Shown: piece by piece, positions 17,441 through 24,998 of the stretch | Layout: each line of letters opens with the position of its first letter | How positions within the stretch are numbered: the first letter of the stretch is position 1 | NCBI GenBank assembly: GCA_017515635.1 | Contig: JAFWFO010000036.1 | Span: 1 to 64,000 of the forward strand | Reading direction: 5' to 3' | Length of the DNA stretch: 64,000 nt | Source of the DNA: Selenomonadaceae bacterium | Lineage (GTDB): Bacteria > Bacillota > Negativicutes > Selenomonadales > Selenomonadaceae | Made by a program: the position numbers and the translations under genes | Notes under the pieces: model-generated | Told to the model about the DNA's origin: nothing | Seen by the model: only the letters and a program-made list of their open reading frames with translations | Database searches by the model: none

Positions 17441-17907
17441 ATGAAAAAATTTTTTGCGGCGATGATTGCGGTGACGTTGTTGCTCTGTCAAAATCCCGCG
17501 CAGGCAGTCGACGTTCGCTTGTGCGATAACAAAATTCAAAACGTCGTCAAGGCTCTGAAATTTGGGTGCAACGAACTCGGCATCGACATTTGGGGCACGG
17601 AATATTACACTTACCAAGGCGCACGCCGCTGCGAAGTAACGCTTGACAAAGCCCTAACCGAAATCCGGCCGACACGGATGTCGGCCGCGCCCGCGCATTT
17701 CGCGTGATGCGAAATACAGCGGGCTGTTTTCTTTTGGTTACTTTTCTTTTGCGCCAAAAGAAAAGTAACATTCAACGCCGCAACCCGTACATGACGCATT
17801 ACCACGAAAAGACTTCGCTCTGGTGTCCAAGCATTTACCGCTACGTCGTGTGGGATTACGAAGTAAGCAACTCAAGTCTCGACATCTATCTTTACGCGTA
17901 CAACTGA
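17441..17907 (+). pseudogene. Small secreted protein split by insertion of the multi-hairpin repeat
   Basis: The 5' part (17441-17665) starts at an ATG with GGAGG upstream and encodes a signal peptide (MKKFFAAMIAVTLLLCQNPAQA) followed by VDVRLCDNKIQNVVKAL and onward to CEVTLDKALTEI. The 3' part (17770-17907) encodes IQRRNPYMTHYHEKTSLWCP and ends in DIYLYAYN. Between them lies 104 bp of repeat copy 2. The two parts are in different frames now; removing exactly the 104 bp restores one continuous frame (reconstructed length about 120 aa). As it stands the product runs into the repeat and stops at 17707. The intact parent protein is not a family I recognise; it would be exported and contain four cysteines. 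Confidence 0.7.
17666..17769 (-). repeat. Multi-hairpin palindromic repeat, copy 2 (inverted relative to copy 1)
   Basis: Read on the plus strand: CGGCCGACA / TGTCGGCCG (17666-17674, 17679-17687); GCCCGC / GCGGGC (17689-17694, 17719-17724) enclosing ATTTCGC / GCGAAAT (17697-17703, 17709-17715); and GTTACTTTTCTTTTG / its complement (17737-17751, 17755-17769), a perfect 15-bp stem. Order and shape match copy 1 in reverse, with substitutions on one arm matched on the other. Copy 1 is longer because of extra material between its T-rich palindrome and the compound stem. Confidence 0.8.
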
Positions 17908-17941
17908 GCCGAAAAGTACACGCGCCACCGGAAATTAACAG

Positions 17942-17972
17942 CCGCTTTTGAGCAATCGGAGCGGTATTTTTC
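17942..17972 (+). terminator. Weak terminator-like hairpin
   Basis: CCGCT (17942-17946) pairs with AGCGG (17960-17964), followed by TATTTTTC. It would end the zinc-ribbon operon before the rny promoter. The stem is only 5 bp. Confidence 0.4.
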
Positions 17973-17984
17973 TTGGGCAAACAT

Positions 17985-18013
17985 TTGACATATCAGTTGA
18001 CAATCTATAAAAT
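17985..18013 (+). promoter_or_regulatory. Sigma-70-type promoter for rny
   Basis: TTGACA (17985-17990), exactly 17 nt spacer, TAAAAT (18008-18013). A second TTGACA at 17997-18002 has no suitable partner. The likely start site is about 18020, giving a short 5' leader. Confidence 0.75.
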
Positions 18014-18043
18014 ACTTTGGTATTCGATTAAAATTTTTGGGGG

Positions 18044-19588
18044 GTGAGTGTTATCGCTATTACAATCGCAGCAGTTATCGTCGCAATTATTCTCGGTGCA
18101 GTGGGCGGCTACGCGGCACGCAAAAGAACTGCCGAAGCGCAAATCGGCTCGGCAGAAGACGAAGCGCGTCGCATCGTCGACGAAGCACGGGAAAAAAGCA
18201 ACGCAGAAAAAAAAGAAGCCATTTTGGAAGCCAAAGAAGAAATTCATAAAATGCGACAGGATCTCGACCGCGACACCAAAGAACGACGCAACGAAATTTC
18301 ACGGCAAGAACGCCGCGTGGTGCAAAAGGAAGAGAACCTCGACAAAAAGCTTGATTCACTCGAAAAAAAGGAAGTTCTCCTGAGTAAAAAGGAGGCACGA
18401 CTCAACGAGTCGCAAGCACATCTGGACGCAATGCAGGAAAAAGAAGATGCCGAACTTGAACGCATTGCACAACTTTCAAAAGATGAAGCTCGAAGCATTT
18501 TAATGAGCGAAGTCGAAGAAAGTTTGAATCACGACAAGGCAATCAAAATCAAAGAACTTGAAACGCAAATCAAGGACGAGGCGGACAAAAAAGCACGAGA
18601 CATTTTAAGCACGGCAATTCAACGTTGCGCGGCAGACCACGTCGCCGAGACAACAGTTTCCGTCGTGACTTTGCCCAGCGACGACATGAAAGGACGCATT
18701 ATCGGACGCGAAGGCAGAAACATTCGCACGCTTGAAACTTTGACGGGCATTGACTTGATTATCGACGACACGCCCGAAGCCGTTATCTTGTCGGGATTCG
18801 ATCCCGTTCGTCGCGAAATTGCCCGCGTCGCACTCGAAAAACTTATTTCCGACGGAAGAATTCATCCCGCACGGATTGAAGAGATGGTCGAAAAAGCCAA
18901 GCGCGAAGTTGATAACCGCATGAAAGAGGCGGGCGAACAAGCGACATTTAAAGTCGGCGTGCATGGAATTCATCCCGATTTGGTTAAACTTTTGGGACGG
19001 CTCAAATACCGCACCAGCTACGGGCAAAACGTTTTGAATCACTCAATCGAAGTGGCGACGCTCGCAGGCATTATGGCAAGCGAACTCGGCGTTGACGTGA
19101 ATTTGGCGAAACGTGCGGGATTGTTGCATGACATCGGCAAGGCAGTCGATCACGAAGTCGAAGGGCCTCACGTGACGATTGGCGCGGATTTGGCAAAACG
19201 TTATCGCGAAAATAAATTCGTCATCAACGCCATTGCCTCGCACCACGGCGACATTGAAGCTACTTCCGTCGAAGCGGTTTTGGTTGCGGCGGCGGACGCT
19301 GTTTCGGCAGCTCGTCCCGGCGCACGTCGCGAAAGTTTGGAAATGTATCTTAAACGCCTTAAAATGCTTGAAGAAATCGCCGAAGGTTTCGAGGGCGTCG
19401 AACGTTGCTTTGCTATTCAGGCGGGACGTGAAATCCGCGTAATGGTTAAGCCCGATAAAATCGACGACGCGCAGGCGACAATTCTTGCACACGACATAGT
19501 TAAGAAAATCGAAAAAGATTTGGATTATCCGGGACAAATTCGGGCGACGCTTATTCGCGAAGTTCGTGTCGTGGACTACGCAAAATAA
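18044..19588 (+). CDS. rny: Ribonuclease Y
   Basis: Membrane-anchored endoribonuclease that starts mRNA decay in Firmicutes. 514 aa: N-terminal TM helix (residues about 4-24), a long charged coiled coil (30-200), KH domain with [19 protein letters not shown] at about 223, HD domain with the metal-binding [15 protein letters not shown] at about 360 and ASHHGD at about 400, and the C-terminal family block [19 protein letters not shown]. All catalytic residues are present. The start is uncertain: GTG 18044 overlaps the only G-rich ribosome site (TTGGGGGGTGA), so initiation may be unconventional or slightly downstream. Followed by a hypothetical gene and ymdB, matching the rny-ymdB neighbourhood known in Firmicutes; spoVS is also nearby, as in Bacillus. 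Confidence 0.96.
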   Translation: MSVIAITIAAVIVAIILGAVGGYAARKRTAEAQIGSAEDEARRIVDEAREKSNAEKKEAILEAKEEIHKMRQDLDRDTKERRNEISRQERRVVQKEENLDKKLDSLEKKEVLLSKKEARLNESQAHLDAMQEKEDAELERIAQLSKDEARSILMSEVEESLNHDKAIKIKELETQIKDEADKKARDILSTAIQRCAADHVAETTVSVVTLPSDDMKGRIIGREGRNIRTLETLTGIDLIIDDTPEAVILSGFDPVRREIARVALEKLISDGRIHPARIEEMVEKAKREVDNRMKEAGEQATFKVGVHGIHPDLVKLLGRLKYRTSYGQNVLNHSIEVATLAGIMASELGVDVNLAKRAGLLHDIGKAVDHEVEGPHVTIGADLAKRYRENKFVINAIASHHGDIEATSVEAVLVAAADAVSAARPGARRESLEMYLKRLKMLEEIAEGFEGVERCFAIQAGREIRVMVKPDKIDDAQATILAHDIVKKIEKDLDYPGQIRATLIREVRVVDYAK

Positions 19589-19591
19589 ATT

Positions 19592-19673
19592 CAGTTAGGA
19601 ATTAGGAATTAGGGATTAGGAATTAAATACGCAACCATTCCTAATTCAACATTCCCAATTCCTAATTGCTTTT
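19592..19673. repeat. Composite inverted repeat made of TTAGGAATTAGG units
   Basis: Tandem near-copies of GGAATTA in the left half (19594-19626) are opposed by TTCCTAATTC-type units in the right half (19638-19672), so the region can fold into a long imperfect hairpin between rny and the next gene. It has the same design as the 7204-7281 repeat but a different unit. Confidence 0.65.
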
Positions 19674-19691
19674 CTAAGGAGGGTTAGAGCG

Positions 19692-20216
19692 GTGTTTGAT
19701 TTTTTAAAGAAGACGAAGAAACCCAATCCCGATGCCAGTAAATTGTTGGCCTCGATTCTGGTGGTGTTTCCTGCGGTTCAGTCGGTAACTTACGACTCGA
19801 AGGACGAGACGCTTGAATTCTCCTTTGCGTTGAACGGAAAATTTTCCCAGGAAGACATTGAAAACTTTTTGGCATATGTTGCCGAGTCGGTCGAAACTTT
19901 TCATCATCTGGAAGGTTTGGGCGGCGCGAAAATCGAACTCAACGTTGAAGGCGTTTACGGAACGTGCTTTTTAAACGTGCGGCGTGACGTGGCAACTTTG
20001 ACTTGTCGGGAACTTTCGCTTTTGACGGAGTTGGCTTTTAATTATTTCGGCGACAGATTAATCGAAGAATACGACGGTTCAATTCCCGACGAAGATTATC
20101 TTATCGCGCAGGAAGATTATTTGGAGCAGTGTCTCAACAATATGCGGCAGTTGCGCGTTGAAGGTCGGCTTGTCGGCGTGCGCGAACGTGAACGCGTCGT
20201 TGTTTATGCACGTTGA
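19692..20216 (+). CDS. Conserved-looking hypothetical protein between rny and ymdB
   Basis: 174 aa, soluble, acidic, no signal or TM segment. Starts at GTG behind AAGGAGG. The N-terminus is MFDFLKKTKKPNPDASKLLA; the middle (residues 25-90) has alternating strands and helices (VTYDSKDETLEFSFALNGKF ... FHHLEGLGGAKIELNVEG) and the C-terminus is helical (EDYLIAQEDYLEQCLNNMRQ). I do not recognise a family. Position in a tight rny-x-ymdB run (15 bp to ymdB) suggests a role connected with RNA turnover or merely cotranscription. Confidence 0.8.
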   Translation: MFDFLKKTKKPNPDASKLLASILVVFPAVQSVTYDSKDETLEFSFALNGKFSQEDIENFLAYVAESVETFHHLEGLGGAKIELNVEGVYGTCFLNVRRDVATLTCRELSLLTELAFNYFGDRLIEEYDGSIPDEDYLIAQEDYLEQCLNNMRQLRVEGRLVGVRERERVVVYAR

Positions 20217-20231
20217 AGGAGTGAATTTTTT

Positions 20232-21011
20232 TTGCGAATATTAATGGTCGGCGATGTCGTCGGCAGACCCGGCAGATATTTTTTCATGGAACGGACGCCC
20301 GAACTTAAACAGGCGAAAAATATTGATATGGTTATCGTCAACGGCGAAAACGCGGCGCACGGTAAAGGCTTGACGCCGAGCATTTTCGACGATTTGATTC
20401 GCGGCGGTGCGGATGTCGTTACGAGCGGCAATCACATTTGGGATAACTCGAACGTCATGCAAATTATTGACACGGAACCTTTTTTGCTTCGTCCCGCGAA
20501 TTATCCCGAAGGCACGCCGGGTAAGGGTTTTTGCATTTATCCCGTCGGCAAAAAGAAAATTGGCGTCGTCAATCTTTCGGGACGAACTTTCATGAATCCG
20601 CCGATTGATGATCCGTTTAGGTTGGCGGACAAAATTTTAAACTTCATCGAAAAGCAATGCGACGCGATTTTTGTTGACTTCCACGCCGAGGCGACTAGTG
20701 AAAAGCTTGCATTGGCGCATTTCGTTGACGGACGAGTTGCGGCGGTTGTCGGCACGCATACTCACGTTCAGACGGCGGACGAACAGATTTTGCCGAACGG
20801 CACGGCTTACATCAGCGATTTAGGCATGGTCGGCGTCAAAAATTCAATTTTGGGCATTTCCGTTGAACCCGTGGTCAGAAAATTTTTAACGGCGCGTCCG
20901 AGTCATTTTGAAGTTGCGACGGGTGCCTGTATTTATTGTGCGCTTTTGATTGAGCTTGACGACAAGACAAACAAACCCCTCAAGGTGGAGCGCGTTTTTA
21001 TCAAGCCGTGA
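20232..21011 (+). CDS. ymdB: YmdB-type metallophosphoesterase (TIGR00282 family)
   Basis: Binuclear-metal phosphodiesterase; B. subtilis YmdB hydrolyses cyclic nucleotides and influences biofilm and sporulation decisions. 259 aa. Metal-binding motifs: MVGDVVGRPGR, VNGENAAHGKG, TSGNHIWDN, VDFHAEATSEK and VVGTHTHVQTAD, followed by TAYISDLGMVG. All five are intact. Starts with TTG behind GAAGGAG. Located one gene after rny, the classical partner context. Confidence 0.92.
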   Translation: MRILMVGDVVGRPGRYFFMERTPELKQAKNIDMVIVNGENAAHGKGLTPSIFDDLIRGGADVVTSGNHIWDNSNVMQIIDTEPFLLRPANYPEGTPGKGFCIYPVGKKKIGVVNLSGRTFMNPPIDDPFRLADKILNFIEKQCDAIFVDFHAEATSEKLALAHFVDGRVAAVVGTHTHVQTADEQILPNGTAYISDLGMVGVKNSILGISVEPVVRKFLTARPSHFEVATGACIYCALLIELDDKTNKPLKVERVFIKP

Positions 21012-21047
21012 CAAAACTTACAAACTCGAACAAAGGTTGTCGGTAAT

Positions 21048-22571
21048 GTGAATGAATTGATCGGTGACATCTGCAGTATATTTCAGCAACTGTCCGATTT
21101 GATATGGGATTTCCCGACGAATTTAGATTGGTATCGCGCTATCCCCGTTATTGGCGAATTGCCGTTCGTTATAATTTTTCTTGTGGGGACGGGAATTTAT
21201 TTTTCGCTCACGCTGGGTTTCGTTCAGATTAAATATTTTCTGCGCGGAATAAAAAATTTGATAAACAGCAAAAGTTCCAAGCATGGTATCAGTCCTTTGG
21301 CGTCATTTCTGCTGTCGACGGCAATGCGCGTCGGTCCCGGCAATATTTTGGGCGTAACGGGTGCAGTGTCCACGGGCGGTCCCGGCGCGCTGTTTTGGAT
21401 GTGGATATCCGCTTTCTTTGGTATGGCTACGGCTTTTGTCGAAGCAACGTTGTCGCAAATTTACAAAGACCGGCAAGGCGATGACTACGTCGGCGGATTG
21501 CCCTGCTACGGCAGAAAATTACTCGGCGGCGCAACTTTTGTCGGTGTCGCCTTGAGTCTGCTTTATATTGTTTATGCAGTGCTTTGCCTTCCCGCGCAGG
21601 GATTCAATACGCTGTCTGCAATGGTTGCTGTCGTGCAACATGCAACGGGAAATGTGCCTTCAACGGAAATCAGTTGGATATTTTTTCTGTTGCTTACGTG
21701 CCTGATAACTTTTTCGATATTCGGCGGTCTCAAACGTATCGTAAAAATTACCGATGTGCTTGTTCCGACAATGGCAATAATTTATGTCGGAATCGTTCTG
21801 GTTATGATTTTGATGAATCTTGAGCGGCTCCCGTGGTTCTTCTATGCCGTCGTAACCGAGGCTTTTCGTCCCGATTCAATTTTCGGCGGAACTTTGGGCA
21901 TAGCACTTTCACAGGGGATAAAGCGCGGATTGATGAGCAATGAAGCCGGACAAGGTACACTTTCCATGCCGGCAGCCGTCGCCGATGCCAATCACCCTTG
22001 CGAACAAGGTTTAATTCAATCAATCGGCGTTTTTCTGGACACGATGATTATCTGCACAATGACGGGCTTTGTGGTTGTCATGAGCCGGCTTTGGTTGACG
22101 GACGAGGCAGTTGCCTGGATGGAAATGGGACGCCTGCAGAAATTTCTTGCATCCTGCGGCGCGCTCACCGACGGCGGCACGAGTTACGAAATTGTTGCAA
22201 TCATACTGAGCATTTGTTTCGGCACGTTCGCTTTTACTTCGTTACTGGGTTTTCTGTCCTTCGCCGAAATATCCGTCAAAGAAATTTCTCAAAGCAAAGT
22301 TTTCATCATGGCGGTGCGATTTTTAAATTTGTTGGTGCTGACATTCGGCATGGCAACAAATATCGCGGGCTTCGATCTCAGCGCGTTGTGGAATCTCAGC
22401 GACTTGGCAAATATAATTATGGTCTGTGTTAATTTGCCGCTGTTGTATTTGGGATTCGGCAAAGTGAAAAAAGCCTACAAAAATTTCACGGACGGCAAAG
22501 GAAATTTCAACTCCGAAACTTTCGGCGAGCAACTTCCTGTTTGGGACGAAAAATGTCAGCAAAAAGTTTGA
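21048..22571 (+). CDS. AGCS-family sodium/amino-acid symporter
   Basis: Alanine or glycine:cation symporter of about eleven TM helices, 507 aa. Diagnostic motifs: VGPGNILGVTGAVSTGGPGALFWMW in the substrate-site helices, and QGIKRGLMSNEAGQGTLSMPAA. It imports D/L-Ala, Gly or similar amino acids with Na+. Compared with typical AGCS proteins the region after TM5 (NVPSTEISWIFF ...) and the C-terminal tail (about 40 polar residues, DGKGNFNSETFGEQLPVWDE) are ordinary in size. Start GTG is supported only by a weak ribosome site. It has its own gap to ymdB (36 bp), so cotranscription is possible. Confidence 0.9.
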   Translation: MNELIGDICSIFQQLSDLIWDFPTNLDWYRAIPVIGELPFVIIFLVGTGIYFSLTLGFVQIKYFLRGIKNLINSKSSKHGISPLASFLLSTAMRVGPGNILGVTGAVSTGGPGALFWMWISAFFGMATAFVEATLSQIYKDRQGDDYVGGLPCYGRKLLGGATFVGVALSLLYIVYAVLCLPAQGFNTLSAMVAVVQHATGNVPSTEISWIFFLLLTCLITFSIFGGLKRIVKITDVLVPTMAIIYVGIVLVMILMNLERLPWFFYAVVTEAFRPDSIFGGTLGIALSQGIKRGLMSNEAGQGTLSMPAAVADANHPCEQGLIQSIGVFLDTMIICTMTGFVVVMSRLWLTDEAVAWMEMGRLQKFLASCGALTDGGTSYEIVAIILSICFGTFAFTSLLGFLSFAEISVKEISQSKVFIMAVRFLNLLVLTFGMATNIAGFDLSALWNLSDLANIIMVCVNLPLLYLGFGKVKKAYKNFTDGKGNFNSETFGEQLPVWDEKCQQKV

Positions 22572-22654
22572 GCGAATTTTTTCCGCCTGTATAACGAATC
22601 ACGAACAAGCTAAGTCAAAGCGAACACGCAATATTCAGCGACAGCCATAAACCT

Positions 22655-22705
22655 ATCGCAATGTTATATTTGACGATAAAATATATGCCAAAATCATTGC
22701 GATAG
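22655..22705. promoter_or_regulatory. 10-bp inverted repeat TATCGCAATG ... CATTGCGATA
   Basis: Perfect 10-bp arms at 22655-22664 and 22696-22705 separated by 31 bp, immediately upstream of the spoVS promoter. Arm spacing of about four helical turns between centres is compatible with a looped or two-site operator; binding protein unknown. Confidence 0.4.
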
Positions 22706-22707
22706 TG

Positions 22708-22736
22708 AAGGATTTAATTTACCTATGAAGAATTAG
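22708..22736 (+). promoter_or_regulatory. Sigma-H-type promoter for spoVS
   Basis: GAAGGATTT at 22708-22716 fits the -35 consensus RnAGGAwWW; after 11 nt, GAAGAATTA at 22728-22736 fits the -10 consensus RnnGAATww. Both boxes match at every specified position. B. subtilis spoVS is a sigma-H target, so the assignment agrees with established regulation. Confidence 0.65.
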
Positions 22737-22823
22737 TAAGGAAAATATTTTAGACGCAGAAGGAGCCGCAGCAGGTAGAAAACCACTACAACACCAAAAT
22801 GAAACCAGGGAGGAGGAACACTC

Positions 22824-23084
22824 ATGGAAATTCTAAAGGTATCAGCCAAATCTAACCCCAATTCCGTCGCCGGCGCACTCGCGGGAGTTATCCGCGAAAC
22901 CGGAAGTGCCGAGATGCAGGCGATAGGTGCCGGAGCGCTGAACCAAGCGGTTAAAGCGGTTGCCATTGCACGCGGCTTCGTGGCACCGCACGGCGTAGAC
23001 CTCATCTGCATTCCCGCATTCACGGACATTGAAATCGACGGGAGTGAACGCACTGCAATCAAACTCATTGTCGAACCGCGTTAA
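22824..23084 (+). CDS. spoVS: Stage V sporulation protein S
   Basis: 86-aa Alba-fold protein. The sequence MEILKVSAKSNPNSVAGALA, then ETGSAEMQAIGAGALNQAVK and AIARGFVAPHGVDLICIPAF, is close to the highly conserved SpoVS pattern. In Bacillus it affects spore coat and cortex assembly and septum formation; orthologues also occur in non-sporulating Firmicutes and Thermus, so presence alone does not prove sporulation. A strong site GGAGGAGG lies 8 nt before the ATG. Confidence 0.96.
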   Translation: MEILKVSAKSNPNSVAGALAGVIRETGSAEMQAIGAGALNQAVKAVAIARGFVAPHGVDLICIPAFTDIEIDGSERTAIKLIVEPR

Positions 23085-23147
23085 TTCCTTGGCAACACTC
23101 ACCCCGATTAAAATCAAGCAATTCAATTTTTGTGGGAGGTAAATTTA

Positions 23148-23981
23148 ATGGCCGGCGATTTGCACACGCACACGACTTATTCGGACGGCTCTTTTCAGCC
23201 TGAAGAACTCGTGGCGGCAGCGAAGAAAATCGGTCTGAATTATCTGGGCATAACCGATCACGACACGATTGAAGGCGTTCGTCGTCTTTACGAAAACGGA
23301 CTCTTGCCGGACAGAAACATAACAATCATTCCCGGCGTGGAGTTGAGCGCAAATCACCCCGCGTATGATGTTCATCTCGTCGGCTACAATGTCGATATTT
23401 ACAACGCCGCCTTGATAGAAATGCTCGAAAAAATTCAGGAGGCGCGTTGGGAACGTTTCAGCCAAATCGTCAAAATTTTGCAAAACAACAAGTACGACAT
23501 TCGCGAGGCGGACGTTTTAAAAATCGCGGATACCAGCCGCTCAATCGGGCGGGCGCACATTGCAAGAACTTTGGTGAAAATCGGCGCGTTCAAAACTGTT
23601 CGCGAAGCTTTTGAAAAAATGCTCGACAAAGACAGACCCGCTTACGTGCCGCGCTATTTGCCCGAAGTCGACGAAGTGATTGACGTAATTCATCAGGCAG
23701 GCGGCAAAGTTACGTTGGCTCATCCGAAACTTATCGGTGACGATGAATTGGTTGAAGAATTGTGCGGCAAGGTTGACGGGCTGGAAGTTTACTACCCCTG
23801 TCACAAGCCGGAAGACGTTCAGTACTATTATTTTCTCGCGAAGAAATATAATTTGCTGATAAGCGGCGGCAGTGACTTCCACGGCACGGCGTCCAGATTT
23901 GTCAAAACACTCGGAGAGTTTACGATAAGCGAAGAACTTGCCGAAAAATTTTCGTCGAGTCTGAATCTTAGATTCGATTAG
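23148..23981 (+). CDS. PHP-domain phosphoesterase (YciV/RNase AM-like)
   Basis: 277 aa metal-dependent phosphoesterase. PHP motifs: DLHTHTTYSDGSF (motif I), GITDHDTIEG (motif II), IPGVELSAN (motif III), and DFHG near the C-terminus (motif IV). E. coli YciV removes 3',5'-bisphosphate nucleotides and trims RNA 5' ends; this protein has the same length and layout, including the inserted helical domain at about 90-165 (RPAYVPRYLPEVDEVIDVIH). I chose ATG 23148 because GGGAGGT lies 7 nt upstream; an in-frame ATG at 23130 would place that site inside the gene. It ends at a strong terminator. Confidence 0.88.
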   Translation: MAGDLHTHTTYSDGSFQPEELVAAAKKIGLNYLGITDHDTIEGVRRLYENGLLPDRNITIIPGVELSANHPAYDVHLVGYNVDIYNAALIEMLEKIQEARWERFSQIVKILQNNKYDIREADVLKIADTSRSIGRAHIARTLVKIGAFKTVREAFEKMLDKDRPAYVPRYLPEVDEVIDVIHQAGGKVTLAHPKLIGDDELVEELCGKVDGLEVYYPCHKPEDVQYYYFLAKKYNLLISGGSDFHGTASRFVKTLGEFTISEELAEKFSSSLNLRFD

Positions 23982-24002
23982 CGAAACATTTGAGCAAAAA
24001 AA

Positions 24003-24034
24003 ACCGTCTCGAAGATCGAGGCGGTATTTTTTTT
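24003..24034. terminator. Bidirectional rho-independent terminator
   Basis: ACCGTCTCGA (24003-24012) and TCGAGGCGGT (24016-24025) pair with one G-U, 3-nt loop, flanked by A8 on the left and T8 on the right. It serves the PHP gene (+) and the small secreted protein gene (-). Confidence 0.9.
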
Positions 24035-24050
24035 GTGTGTGAATGCAGAT

Positions 24051-24284
24051 TTACCGTTTGCAACCGTAACGATCGCAGTATTCGCCGCGCTTGTCGTCAC
24101 CGTTTGAGTTGTAGCAATAACTTCCTTGACGATCGCAGTATTCGTCGTTGTAGTCGCAATCCCGATTGTGGTAGTAATTTCCGCGACAAGAAAGATTTAC
24201 CGTGTCAAGTTCGCTTGCCTGCGCAAACGAACCACAACCAAACATCATGACGGCGGTCAATGCGCCGAACAAAAATTTTTTCAT
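24051..24284 (-). CDS. Small secreted Cys/Tyr-rich protein
   Basis: 77 aa with signal peptide MKKFLFGALTAVMMFGCGSF-AQA and predicted cleavage after AQA. The mature 53 residues contain six Cys and many Tyr/Asp/Asn (YYHNRDCDYNDEYCDRQGSY), a pattern of exported disulfide-bonded or metal-binding peptides. The DNA shows a short internal repeat: YNDEYCDRQGSYCYNSNGDD and RGEYCDRYGCKR share EYCDR. No family is recognised. It ends at a bidirectional terminator and starts 21 bp downstream of the TPR lipoprotein gene. Confidence 0.65.
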   Translation of the reverse strand: MKKFLFGALTAVMMFGCGSFAQASELDTVNLSCRGNYYHNRDCDYNDEYCDRQGSYCYNSNGDDKRGEYCDRYGCKR

Positions 24285-24305
24285 GCTATCAATCCTCCAA
24301 ACATT

Positions 24306-24977
24306 TTATCGATTGAACTTTTTGGCTTTGTCGAAATCCGCTTGAGCCTTCGCGTTGTCGCCCAGTGCTTCGTAACATTGAGCGCGCCTTTGATAGGCTT
24401 CGGCAGTCGGCTTGAGCGAAATGACTTTGTCGAAATCCGCCAATGCGCTTTTAAAGTCGCCCATGTTCCCGTAGACAAGCCCGCGATTTTCGTAATTGGC
24501 AACGTCGTTCGGTTTGAGCGAAATCGCCTTGTCGAAGTCCTCGACGGCTTTATTATAGTCGCCCGTGTTCGCCAAAGCAACTCCGCGCACGCCGTAAGCT
24601 TTTGCGTTGTTCGGGTCAAGTTCAATAACTTTATTCAAGTCGGCAACGGCGTCGCGATAATTTCCCAACTCGCTGTAAGCATATCCGCGACAAGTATAAG
24701 CGTTGACGTTCGCGGGGTCAAGTCGAATTGCTTCGGTGGCGTCGTTGACGGCCTCACGATAATTTTTTTTGTCGTAATTGTCTTTGGCGCGGTCGGCATA
24801 AAATTTCGTTTGCTCGTCGAGTTTCTTTTTGTCGCGTTTTGGATTTTCAACCGTCGAAGTTTTTTCGGCGGAAGAATTTTCTTCGGCTTGAATCGAAGTT
24901 TCTTCGGGAGTTTCTTCGTCACCGCAACCCGTCAACAACAGACAAGCCGTCAACACACAGACCGAAAATTTTTTCAT
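24306..24977 (-). CDS. TPR-repeat lipoprotein
   Basis: 223 aa. Signal peptide with lipobox LLTGC (Cys at residue 18), then an acidic/Ser linker (residues 20-55) and about five TPR units from residue 60, each of the form A-x-x-x-x-G-x-x-x-x-x-x-A-x-x-D-x-x-K-A-I-x-L-x-P-N (for example YSELGNYRDAVADLNKVIEL). It should be anchored to the periplasmic face of a membrane and mediate protein contacts. It is one of three TPR proteins within 6 kb; its 3' neighbour is the small secreted protein. Confidence 0.85.
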   Translation of the reverse strand: MKKFSVCVLTACLLLTGCGDEETPEETSIQAEENSSAEKTSTVENPKRDKKKLDEQTKFYADRAKDNYDKKNYREAVNDATEAIRLDPANVNAYTCRGYAYSELGNYRDAVADLNKVIELDPNNAKAYGVRGVALANTGDYNKAVEDFDKAISLKPNDVANYENRGLVYGNMGDFKSALADFDKVISLKPTAEAYQRRAQCYEALGDNAKAQADFDKAKKFNR

Positions 24978-24998
24978 GACAAATTTGCTCCGAAAAAT

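Larger units (their letters stand above)
22572..22823. other. spoVS upstream regulatory region
   Basis: 252 bp without a gene. It contains a 10-bp inverted repeat (22655-22664, 22696-22705), a sigma-H-type promoter (22708-22736) and the spoVS ribosome site. No terminator for the symporter is obvious. Confidence 0.6.

Noticed and set aside
17441..17907. Treating the two parts of the split secreted-protein gene as two real genes
   Set aside because: The downstream part has no own ribosome site or start before the repeat, and the reading frames rejoin exactly when the 104-bp repeat is removed.
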